Translations under genes and position numbers: made by a program | Notes under the pieces: model-generated | Database searches by the model: none | What the model was told of the DNA's origin: nothing | Seen by the model: the letters and a program-made list of their open reading frames with translations, nothing else | Assembly: GCA_021849045.1 (NCBI GenBank) | Contig: JAJZTK010000004.1 | Coordinates: 1 to 64,000 of the forward strand | Direction of reading: 5' to 3' | Length of the DNA stretch: 64,000 bases | Origin: Deltaproteobacteria bacterium | Lineage (GTDB): Bacteria > Desulfobacterota > Desulfuromonadia > Geobacterales > DSM-12255 | Shown: one piece after another, positions 1-8,163 of the stretch | How the letters are laid out: each line of letters opens with the position of its first letter | Position numbering within the stretch: position 1 is the stretch's first letter

Positions 1-104
1 GCCGCTTCGATCTGGCCAGGATGCTCTCCAGACTGGTCACAGCAACTGTCAGGACAGGCAAGCGTCCTGAGGCCTGGTTGCGGCTAGCGGGAGATCAGTT
101 CTAA
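1..104 (+). CDS. C-terminal end of a truncated CDS (...RFDLARMLSRLVTATVRTGKRPEAWLRLAGDQF*)
   Basis: Open frame (frame 3) from the window edge to TAA at 102-104; too short to identify. Confidence 0.4.
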   Translation, partial: RFDLARMLSRLVTATVRTGKRPEAWLRLAGDQF

Positions 105-136
105 TCAGGAAATGAGATGTTAGTCGCAGGCGTGAT

Positions 137-373
137 GTGTTTGAAAGCTTTTGTTGTTCTGAGTGCGGAGTGACCAACGAGGAGGAAGGGATGACCTGTC
201 CAAAATGCAAGGCACGCATCGGCATCTTCAAGCAGGAGTTGACGGTGGACACCGGTCCTGCCTTTGGCATCAACTGTTTCATCTGCGGATACTGGGTCCA
301 TCAAGGGGTTCATCTGAACCAACTGTCGATAAGGCCGGAAACGAAACCCCGGATACCACGACGAGCTGCCTAG
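137..373 (+). CDS. Small Cys-rich (zinc-ribbon-like) hypothetical protein
   Basis: 78 aa with CCSEC...CPKC and CFIC motifs. Confidence 0.5.
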   Translation: MFESFCCSECGVTNEEEGMTCPKCKARIGIFKQELTVDTGPAFGINCFICGYWVHQGVHLNQLSIRPETKPRIPRRAA

Positions 374-406
374 AGTTACCATCACAATAACGGTACCGAA
401 GATAGT

Positions 407-760
407 ATGATTCTTGATCAAATGTTGACCATTCTTGTGTCGGATTGGCGAAGAAGAGAACAGAGTGCCGGTGAAACGATTCCCCTGGCTGAAGTTGTCT
501 GGCTTCTGGGTAGCGGGGATTGGCAAGGGATAACCGATGAAACGGCAACGGTGGAGATTGTTGACCTGATACACAACTTCCTGGCCGATAACGGAAGACT
601 GCGTGAGGCGACAAAAACGGCACATCAGTTTGAAACCAGGGAAGAACTGCTGCTGGAGGCCACCCTGATGGGGGTGATACAGGATTGGAAAGCTGCGGTT
701 GTTCCCATTACGGGTGATGTCCCGGCGAATCCACAGCTGCTGTTGAAAACCTCTGGATAG
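407..760 (+). CDS. Hypothetical protein, 117 aa
   Basis: ORF with plausible composition, no recognised domain. Confidence 0.5.
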   Translation: MILDQMLTILVSDWRRREQSAGETIPLAEVVWLLGSGDWQGITDETATVEIVDLIHNFLADNGRLREATKTAHQFETREELLLEATLMGVIQDWKAAVVPITGDVPANPQLLLKTSG

Positions 761-846
761 ACGTGTTGAAAAGTGATGATTTGACCATCAATTCAAGGCG
801 TCCAGCATTTTGCACAATAATTGTACACACCCACTGGGTGACATTG

Positions 847-3048
847 TCAGGCAGTACCGATTTCCCCTCTTCGTAAACCAATTCCCATTAGCACGACGAA
901 ACCGGCAAGGATTCCCCATACGGACAAGGCCGGTACTGCCGGGCTGCCGGCAGCCAGGACGGTGACCGTTACGCTGGCGCTGTTGTTCGCGGGCACCGGG
1001 TCAGGCGTGTCGGCTGCCGCAGTTGCCGTAAAGGTGAGAGACCCGGCTGCTCCCGGGCTGATGGCAATCTGAACGCTACTGCTTGTGTTGGCGGCCAACG
1101 TTCCCATTGAGCACGAAACCTTGCCGGTGGTGACGGTGCAGCCGGGTGTGGCGGAAACGAAGCTGGACCCGGCCGGGATCGGGGCCGATATCAACAGGTT
1201 GACGGCTGCGGAAGGGCCGGCGTTGCTGACGGTGACATTGTAGGTCAGGGTGCTGCCGGCTACCGGTGCGCTCTTGTCGACGGTCATGGCAACGGCTAGA
1301 TCGGCCTGCAGCGCCAGGTTCCAGTTGAGCGTTATGCTTCCCGCTGCTCCGTTGAAACCGTCGACCGCAATGAGGTAGTCGTTGCCGGCCAGGGCCGTGA
1401 AGGTGACACCGCTGGTGTTGCCGGGGCTGCCGTCGTTGTCGTTGGCGGCAATCTGGGTCAGACCGGTGACGGTGGTACCGGTGTACACTGCGAGGAGCGT
1501 GTCGAAGCCGCTGCCATGGGTATTGAATGATCCCCTTCCGGAGGTTGACGGAGTCCAATGCCACCAGACCGACCTGCCGCCGGCATTGCCGGCGTGAAGC
1601 GGTTCACCCTGCTCTTTGGTGGCATTAAGGTTCGTGGCAACGACTTGACCGGCGTCGCCGGATAAGAGGGCGCGATTGGCAAACATGTCGTTGAACGGCG
1701 GACCGATGGCTGCCTGCAGGTTGAGACGTGGCTTGGTGATGCCGTTGCGGTTGTCCGTGACGGATACCCCGCTGGAAGTGAGTCGGCCGACGGTCTGGTC
1801 CAGCGTCTCTCCGGGGAAGGCCGCACGCAATACGGCAACCGCTCCGGCCACGTGTGGAGAGGCCTGGGAGGTACCGGCCATCTGGATGCCCGCTGCCGTG
1901 ATAAAGGCGCCTGGTGCAAGCATGGTCAGAAAAGATGCACTGTTGGAAAAGCAGGGGATCATGTCCGGGCCGGAGGAACTGTCGGTACAGGTCGTGCTCC
2001 AGCTGTACGGGCCTCCCCAGTTGGCATCGTAGACCGCCCCCACCGAGACCACGCCGGGGGTGCAGGCCGGGCTGCCCATGCCGGCAGTAAAGCCCGAATT
2101 CCCGGACGATGCCACCGGTATGATGCCGGCAGCCATGGCGTTGTTGATGGGAACGACGAATGGATTGGTGCCCTTGTTACCGCAGGCCGAACTGTTGTTC
2201 GAGCCGTCGCCAAGACTCATATTGATGGCGGCAATGCCGAAGGCTGCTTTGTTTTGTATGGCCCAGTCGATACCGGCAATGACCCAGCTGGTTGATGAAG
2301 CCCCGGCGGAAAAGGCGTTTATCGCCGCTATCCGTGTGCCCGTGGCAACGCCGGCAACGATGCCGGCCACGTTGGTACCGTGACCTTTCGGGTCGGTATT
2401 CAGGGTGACGCCGTTGCCGGTGACATCGACAGAGGCTGCCACGCGACAGCCGGCGGGGACACCCGGGGCGGTGCATGAGCCAAAGGCAGGCAGCGTGTAA
2501 TTGATGCCGGTGTCGATGACGGCCACGGCGGTATTGCTGCCGGTCATCCCGATACCGGCGACAGCCGGTTGATTGATGAACGGCAGGCTGTAGGTCAGGT
2601 GAGGGTAGATGGCCCTGTTTTCGTACACGGCCGTGACTTCCGGCCTGGCGACGAATGCTTCAAGGGCGGTCTTTGAGCGGAATCGCTTCACTGCCATTGG
2701 CAGGTGTCCGTACTCCGCGACAGTTTCACCGTCGCCGGGTACCATACCGGCCTCGGCCTGCTGTTTGATCTGCCGGTAGCGACCGGCCTTGAAGGCGAGA
2801 AGGGCCTCGTCGTCGTAGTGAATTCCGGTCTGACTGCGGCGTTGCTGCGCTTCCCGTTCGATATCGTCGTCATCGAAGAGGACAATGACGGTCTGGATAA
2901 CGCCTGCCGCCAATTGCTCTGCAATCTCTGCCGGTACCTTCCTGTACGCGGTTTCGGCATGACTTTTGGTTGGCCATGCCAGCGTGACGGCTATCAGCAA
3001 TGAGACCGTCAGCGCTTGTCTTTTCCCGCTGAATACCGACTGGATCAT
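847..3048 (-). CDS. Secreted S8 (subtilisin-like) serine peptidase with DUF11-like repeat and IPTL-CTERM-like C-terminus
   Basis: Triad motifs AVIDTGINYT, GHGTNVAGIVAG, GTSQASPHVAG; signal peptide from MIQSVFSGKRQ; DUF11-like AVAMTVDKSAPVAGSTLTYNVTVSNAGPSAA; C-term VPALSVWGILAGFVVLMGIGLRR. Confidence 0.9.
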   Translation of the reverse strand: MIQSVFSGKRQALTVSLLIAVTLAWPTKSHAETAYRKVPAEIAEQLAAGVIQTVIVLFDDDDIEREAQQRRSQTGIHYDDEALLAFKAGRYRQIKQQAEAGMVPGDGETVAEYGHLPMAVKRFRSKTALEAFVARPEVTAVYENRAIYPHLTYSLPFINQPAVAGIGMTGSNTAVAVIDTGINYTLPAFGSCTAPGVPAGCRVAASVDVTGNGVTLNTDPKGHGTNVAGIVAGVATGTRIAAINAFSAGASSTSWVIAGIDWAIQNKAAFGIAAINMSLGDGSNNSSACGNKGTNPFVVPINNAMAAGIIPVASSGNSGFTAGMGSPACTPGVVSVGAVYDANWGGPYSWSTTCTDSSSGPDMIPCFSNSASFLTMLAPGAFITAAGIQMAGTSQASPHVAGAVAVLRAAFPGETLDQTVGRLTSSGVSVTDNRNGITKPRLNLQAAIGPPFNDMFANRALLSGDAGQVVATNLNATKEQGEPLHAGNAGGRSVWWHWTPSTSGRGSFNTHGSGFDTLLAVYTGTTVTGLTQIAANDNDGSPGNTSGVTFTALAGNDYLIAVDGFNGAAGSITLNWNLALQADLAVAMTVDKSAPVAGSTLTYNVTVSNAGPSAAVNLLISAPIPAGSSFVSATPGCTVTTGKVSCSMGTLAANTSSSVQIAISPGAAGSLTFTATAAADTPDPVPANNSASVTVTVLAAGSPAVPALSVWGILAGFVVLMGIGLRRGEIGTA

Positions 3049-3281
3049 GATCCCTCCCGAAAAACCGCTGAACCCGCACGCAGATGAGCCTACGGCTGGT
3101 CTGCACGGGCTTTCCGGGTCCACGGTAAGGGGCGGCAAAGTACCCTCTGCTGTTGTATGCAGATGCGTCAAAAGTTGGGCAGAGTCTACATCATGACCGT
3201 TGCCGTCATGTTACGGTATGCTGAAGATTTTAAAAAACGTTAGCGGAATTGCCCGTGAGGTTGCCCCGGCCAAAGGCTGTG

Positions 3282-5159
3282 TCAACGCAACCTGCGCTGG
3301 TCGCGGCAGATTGAAGAGCCGGTCTGTTTTTTTGCGGCTTTCTTGACCTCGCAGGCAATGGAGGCGAGCTGGGGGTAGGAATCAATGTTGCAGACCTCGG
3401 TGCTGACTATGGCGATCGACAGGGAGAGGAGCGGGCACCACTCGATCTGCCCGCGCCGGTTCGGGGCGAGGTAGTGGCCTGCCGTATGGTCGTCGGGGCC
3501 GTGGAGAGCAGGAATGAGAGCGGAAAAATCGGCGATGATCTGTTCGGCGACCGTCAGTGAGTTTGCCGGCCTGGTGATAACGATGAAGTCGTCGCCCCCG
3601 ATATGGCCGGCGAAGTTGAACGGATTCTGGTGGAGTGCCAGTGCCCCGGAGATGATCCCTGCCAGGGCGCTGATGACATTGTCCCCCTTTTCGAAGCTGT
3701 AATGGTCGTTGAATGGTTTGAAGTGGTCGATGTCGATGTAGAGGACATCGAAGAGCATGTTCTGGGCGAGGCGCCGGTTGATCTCCCGCTGGATGGCGTT
3801 GTTACCCGGCAGTCCCGACAGGGGATTGGAATCCTTTGCCAGGAGCACGTTCTGTTCGGTCAGGGCATCAAGCAGCAGATTGATGGCGATTATTCCCCGA
3901 TAGCGGCCATTCTTAAGCACAACCAGGTTGGCGGTATTGGCGATGTCGGATTTGGTGTTGATCTTTTTGGATGCCTCCTCGATGGTGCAGTTTGCCTCGA
4001 ATAGCAGGATGTTTTGTTCCATCACCTCGCCGATCCGCTTCTTGGAGTTCATTGAGAAGCCGTAGCCGTAGGAACCGATGATATGATTTTCGAGAAATCT
4101 GCTCCGGTTGAGGATGCCCACAACCCGCTCCTCCTCCACAACCGGTAGTGACATGAGTCCCGGTTGGTCCAGAAATCTGCGGAAGGCGGTGACAACCTGG
4201 TCGCCGGCTCGTACCGGCTCGACATACGCGACAATATCGCCGATGAAGAGACGCTCGCCGTGGGATACGACAAGGTCTACCTCCGGTCCGGAAAGGCCGG
4301 CCAAAGCGGTTGCCGGCGAATCGTTCAGAGATGGGGCGGGCCTGCCGAGCAGGAATCCCTGGACGAGGTCGATCCCCATGTTGCTGACGACCGCAAGTTC
4401 TTCGTGGCGTTCGATCCCTTCGGCAACGATCTTGATTCCGATCCGATTGCAGGCGGTGGCGATGGCCTCCACCAGGTTGGCATGGATGAGCGACCGGTCG
4501 ATATTCGCGATGAAGTGCCGGTCGATCTTCACGAAATCGGGTTCGACCGTTGACAGCATCTTCAGTCCGGCATACCCGGCGCCGAAATCATCGACGGCAA
4601 TCTTGAACCCCTGCTGCCGGTAGTTGTCCAGCGAACTCCTGAAGAGGGCATAGTTGGAAATCACGCTCTCTTCGGTTATCTCCAGGATGACCCGTTCACT
4701 GGAGACCCCCATCCCTCTGATCAGTTCCGTGAAGATCCGGCAGGGGAAGGCCGGATTCATGAAGGTTTCAGGGCAGATATTGATGAACAGATGCCAGTTG
4801 TGATCGAGGAACCGGGTTTCGGCCAGGCAGCAAAGGGCGGTCTCCAGGCAGAGTTTGTCCAGAGCGTTAAGACAGCCGGTGGTGTTGGCCGTCCTGAACA
4901 GCTCGCCGATGTCCAAAAATGGTGAGGGACCTTTTTGTCTGGCCAGGGCTTCGTAGCCGAAGACCGACCCGTCTTTTGCGGCATAGATGGGTTGAAAGTG
5001 AGAGGTCAATCGCTTGTTCCGGATCAGCTCATCGAGTGCGCTCAGTACGGCCAGGTCGGGATTTGCACCGCTGTCGGTGTTCCATGCCTCCGGGCCTGTG
5101 GTGTTTGTTTCGAATCCCCATCTCGCGCGCAATTGATTGGCCATCTGTTCAGATTTCAT
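3282..5159 (-). CDS. EAL - CBS - GGDEF(GGDDF) c-di-GMP-type signalling protein
   Basis: FGYEALARQ EAL motif, KIDRHFIANID, CBS-like middle, HIGGDDFIVITR; start MKSEQM overlaps the upstream small ORF. Confidence 0.85.
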   Translation of the reverse strand: MKSEQMANQLRARWGFETNTTGPEAWNTDSGANPDLAVLSALDELIRNKRLTSHFQPIYAAKDGSVFGYEALARQKGPSPFLDIGELFRTANTTGCLNALDKLCLETALCCLAETRFLDHNWHLFINICPETFMNPAFPCRIFTELIRGMGVSSERVILEITEESVISNYALFRSSLDNYRQQGFKIAVDDFGAGYAGLKMLSTVEPDFVKIDRHFIANIDRSLIHANLVEAIATACNRIGIKIVAEGIERHEELAVVSNMGIDLVQGFLLGRPAPSLNDSPATALAGLSGPEVDLVVSHGERLFIGDIVAYVEPVRAGDQVVTAFRRFLDQPGLMSLPVVEEERVVGILNRSRFLENHIIGSYGYGFSMNSKKRIGEVMEQNILLFEANCTIEEASKKINTKSDIANTANLVVLKNGRYRGIIAINLLLDALTEQNVLLAKDSNPLSGLPGNNAIQREINRRLAQNMLFDVLYIDIDHFKPFNDHYSFEKGDNVISALAGIISGALALHQNPFNFAGHIGGDDFIVITRPANSLTVAEQIIADFSALIPALHGPDDHTAGHYLAPNRRGQIEWCPLLSLSIAIVSTEVCNIDSYPQLASIACEVKKAAKKQTGSSICRDQRRLR

Positions 5160-5304
5160 CCCCGTCAAGGAGCCTGGCCAACTGCTCACCGTAAATTTGA
5201 ACGTTGGCCGCCCGATAGGAGTCCCGTATCGCCCGGAATTTGCCGATCTGGTAGTCCAGTCGCGTGAAGTCCAGCAGGGATATTTCGTAGCCGAACAGTT
5301 TCAT
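5149..5304 (-). CDS. 51-aa small protein (MKLFGYEISLLDFTRLDYQIGKFRAIRDSYRAANVQIYGEQLARLLDGDEI)
   Basis: Read directly; below the ORF-track length cutoff. Start overlaps the STAS stop (ATGA); end overlaps the start of the EAL gene. Confidence 0.6.
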   Translation of the reverse strand: MKLFGYEISLLDFTRLDYQIGKFRAIRDSYRAANVQIYGEQLARLLDGDEI

Positions 5305-5624
5305 GCCGGGTCCTTTTCATTCTGGCTTGCCAGGAGAAACACCCCGGTCATTTTGAACAGCATGACATTGACAGGGGTGAGGGCCTTAATGCGGATCTCC
5401 GCCCCACGCTCGTCCCGAATCTGCTTGAAGCAACGGAGTAGTAGGGCAATCCCCATGGAGTTGATCCGTCCGACGTTTTGAAAATTGCATTTGACCAGTG
5501 ATGACGAGACCTTGCCCGGAAGCTCGCCGAGCAGCAGGTCGGCCTTTGCGTCAATGATGCCGGAAAAAGTGAAGTCATCGTGCCCGGGAAAACTTCTGTG
5601 AACGACGTTGAACATGTTGCTCAT
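5301..5624 (-). CDS. STAS-domain anti-sigma-factor-antagonist-like protein
   Basis: 107 aa, ...FQNVGRINSMGIALLLRCFKQ STAS core with conserved Ser. Confidence 0.7.
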   Translation of the reverse strand: MSNMFNVVHRSFPGHDDFTFSGIIDAKADLLLGELPGKVSSSLVKCNFQNVGRINSMGIALLLRCFKQIRDERGAEIRIKALTPVNVMLFKMTGVFLLASQNEKDPA

Positions 5625-5690
5625 GGCTGTACTCCTGTGAAGCGGTGTCTGTCGCTGCGGGAGGAGGATAAAGCGACTGTCGGAACCGCC

Positions 5691-6629
5691 TCAGGTGAGA
5701 GAAAGATTGAGACGGCAGGGTGGTTGGATGAAGAAGTGAAACCCCTTTGGCAGGTCGGTAACCAGGGATGCCGACCGTCTGAGCTGTCCGCCGATTACAG
5801 TTTCCAGTCCGGGCCTGATATTCACGTGGAAATGATCCAGAAACCGCCAGATGATGAACAGCCCCCTACCGTGCGGCTGGTCGAGCGGTACCGTGCCATC
5901 CTGATGTTGGGCCAGGAAAGCCAGGGCATCTTCCGGGAAGAAACTGCCCTGGCGGTCGACGACCTGCAGGGCCAGGGATTCGCCGTCGAAACCGGCCCTG
6001 AGGGTGATATCCGTCTCCTGCCGTTCACCTTTGGGTTCCGTATCAGAGACGAGGAAGGCATTCTCCAGCATCTCGTCAGCCAGCAGCACCGCCCGTTGGC
6101 GAAGCAGATCCAGGTCCTCGGCCTGACCGGCAAGCAGGGCCTCGATACGTTTCAGTGCCGCCTCTTTTTTGTAAGGGGAGACGTTGGCAACTTCAATGAC
6201 CCGGGTGGCCGGTTTCAGGTAGGATGCCAGTTCCCAGGGTTTCCTGCTGAGTAGTGTGCAAAGTGCTCTAAAAGCCTGGTCAGGTTCCCGTGCCGGGTCG
6301 GTGACGGCCAAGTGTCTGACCCTGTCATTCATGAGCGGTCGAACCGGGAGTTGGTGTTCATGCGCCGAGGCCATAACAACCACATCCAGATCCGGCATCA
6401 CAAGTCGCAGTTCCCTGACCAGATCGACGGCAGGTGATGGGTAGATCTTGCCGGAGACCAGGGCCAGAACCGGCTGGGGGGAGAGGGTTGCCAGAGAGCG
6501 CAGCCCGGTGTGAATCTCCTTGCCGATCATCAGATTTATCCGCGCAGGGAGAGCTTTCAGGAGCTGAGACCAGGTTGCATGGTCAGCCTGATCGTGAAAG
6601 AGTGCCAGAATTGCCGGTGTTGAGTTCAT
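5691..6629 (-). CDS. HATPase (anti-sigma/serine kinase-like) protein with N-terminal extension
   Basis: ADEMLENAFLVSDTEP N-box-like and HGRGLFIIWRFLDHFHV G-box-like; coupled by ATGA to the upstream PP2C gene. Confidence 0.6.
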   Translation of the reverse strand: MNSTPAILALFHDQADHATWSQLLKALPARINLMIGKEIHTGLRSLATLSPQPVLALVSGKIYPSPAVDLVRELRLVMPDLDVVVMASAHEHQLPVRPLMNDRVRHLAVTDPAREPDQAFRALCTLLSRKPWELASYLKPATRVIEVANVSPYKKEAALKRIEALLAGQAEDLDLLRQRAVLLADEMLENAFLVSDTEPKGERQETDITLRAGFDGESLALQVVDRQGSFFPEDALAFLAQHQDGTVPLDQPHGRGLFIIWRFLDHFHVNIRPGLETVIGGQLRRSASLVTDLPKGFHFFIQPPCRLNLSLT

Positions 6630-7855
6630 GGATTCCCTCCCGTGCTGGTTTTTTCTGTTTCGGCAGGAACACTCACACGGCGGGCAACCACCATGGTGAC
6701 GTCGTCCTCGAACCGTTCCCGGCCGGAGTAGTTGCGGATGCCTGCCAAGACGCCGTCAACCATCTCCCGTGGCGGGTGCTGCATCAGGCTGAGGATGCAT
6801 CCTTCCAGCCTGTCGTAACCGAATTCCTCTTCGCCATTGCCACACTCGCTGATCCCATCGCTGTAGCAGATGAAGGTATCACCCGGTTCAAAGCATACCG
6901 TGCATTCCTGGTAGATTCCGCCGGCATCGAACCCCAGCGGAAAACCGATTGCATCCTGGAGCATTTCCAGGGTGTTGCCACGTTGCCGATGCAGGTAGGG
7001 GAAATTGTGACCTGCATTGGCAAAACGGATATGTCCCCGGTCACAGTCGATGATTGCGACCAGACAGGTCATCAGGAGGCTTTGCCGGGCAGCGGCCAGG
7101 ATCGCTTCGTTCATGGCGGCAAGCAATTTCCCCGGCGTTGTCACACCCTGGCCGACCAGGGTATTCAGGCTCGCCTTTGCCGCCGTGGTGACCATTCCCG
7201 CCTGGACGCCATGGCCGCTCACATCGGCTATAACCAACCCGAGGCGGTGACTGTCGACGACAAAATAGTCGTAATAGTCGCCACCCACTTCCGTCGAATT
7301 GACCAGGTCCGCAGCCAGCTCGACACCGGGAAAACCGAAATCGGCCGGCGGGAGCAGCGCGTGCTGGATACAGGCCGCTTTTGCCACCTCCTCCCTGATG
7401 CGGGAACTCAATTCTTCCAGCCTGGTCAAGAGGCGCATCTGGTCATGGGAAATGCTCATCATCAGGTCTGATACCGTCACGATGCCGAGACACCCACTCT
7501 CTTCGATTACCGGGAAACAGTCCGTTTCAAGGGCCGGGTCAACCTCCAGCAGGAGTGTCAGGGCCTGGTGAATATCCACCTGCGCGCCCATACTGAACGG
7601 TTTTTCTTCCAACAGTTCGCGGATCGGGAGTCGGTTGAACAGCTCCAGTGCATAAGGGCGACTCAGGGAACGGAAAAAATGGGTCTTCCGGACGAGACCG
7701 ATCAGGTGACCGTTCTCCATTACCGGAAGCGCCATGAGCCCCTGGTTCCGGTTGAAAAGGAGGACCGCCTCCTGCACCAGAAGGTTCGGGCCGGTAACCG
7801 ATGCCGGTCGCATGATGTCAATGAGTCTCGGCGTTTCTTGGGTAGTCGGTCCCAT
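6626..7855 (-). CDS. CBS domain - SpoIIE-type PP2C phosphatase
   Basis: CBS pair N-term; VGGDYYDYFVVDSHRLGLVIADVSGHGVQAG, YSDGISECGN; start MGPTTQ chosen. Confidence 0.85.
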   Translation of the reverse strand: MGPTTQETPRLIDIMRPASVTGPNLLVQEAVLLFNRNQGLMALPVMENGHLIGLVRKTHFFRSLSRPYALELFNRLPIRELLEEKPFSMGAQVDIHQALTLLLEVDPALETDCFPVIEESGCLGIVTVSDLMMSISHDQMRLLTRLEELSSRIREEVAKAACIQHALLPPADFGFPGVELAADLVNSTEVGGDYYDYFVVDSHRLGLVIADVSGHGVQAGMVTTAAKASLNTLVGQGVTTPGKLLAAMNEAILAAARQSLLMTCLVAIIDCDRGHIRFANAGHNFPYLHRQRGNTLEMLQDAIGFPLGFDAGGIYQECTVCFEPGDTFICYSDGISECGNGEEEFGYDRLEGCILSLMQHPPREMVDGVLAGIRNYSGRERFEDDVTMVVARRVSVPAETEKTSTGGNP

Positions 7856-7879
7856 GGCGTAGCCTCTCACGTTCTTTAA

Positions 7880-8057
7880 CCTGATTAGCACTAATCTTCC
7901 GCCCGCTTGAAAAAAATCCCCTCCCCCCTGGCGGGGGAGGGTGATGGTGGGGGGGAAGTTGCCACGAAGTCCGCTGGTTGCAGCTTCACCCACCCCCCCG
8001 CCCCCCTCCCGTCAAGGGAGGGGGAGAGTGTGTTGCGGAAGATTGGTACTAATCAGG
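7880..8057. mobile_element. MITE-like 178-bp palindromic element
   Basis: Terminal inverted repeats CCTGATTAGCACTAATCTTCCGC (7880-7902) and GCGGAAGATTGGTACTAATCAGG (8035-8057), 21/23 matching; flanked by 8-bp direct repeat TTCTTTAA (7872-7879 and 8058-8065); internal CCCCTCCCCC/GGGGGAGGG hairpins. Confidence 0.8.
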
Positions 8058-8163
8058 TTCTTTAATGAGTATCGTTCGGCCAATGGGAACGTCGGTCGGG
8101 CAATTCTTTCCGACTGCGGCAATGCAGAATAAAGGAGATTGAAATGATGAATAGATTCATAAG

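Noticed and set aside
101-109. CTAATCAGG, identical to the MITE terminus
   Set aside because: Only 9 bp, no partner TIR or TSD seen nearby; may be chance
6434-7471. 345-aa plus-strand ORF opposite the PP2C gene
   Set aside because: Opposite strand encodes clear SpoIIE-like motifs
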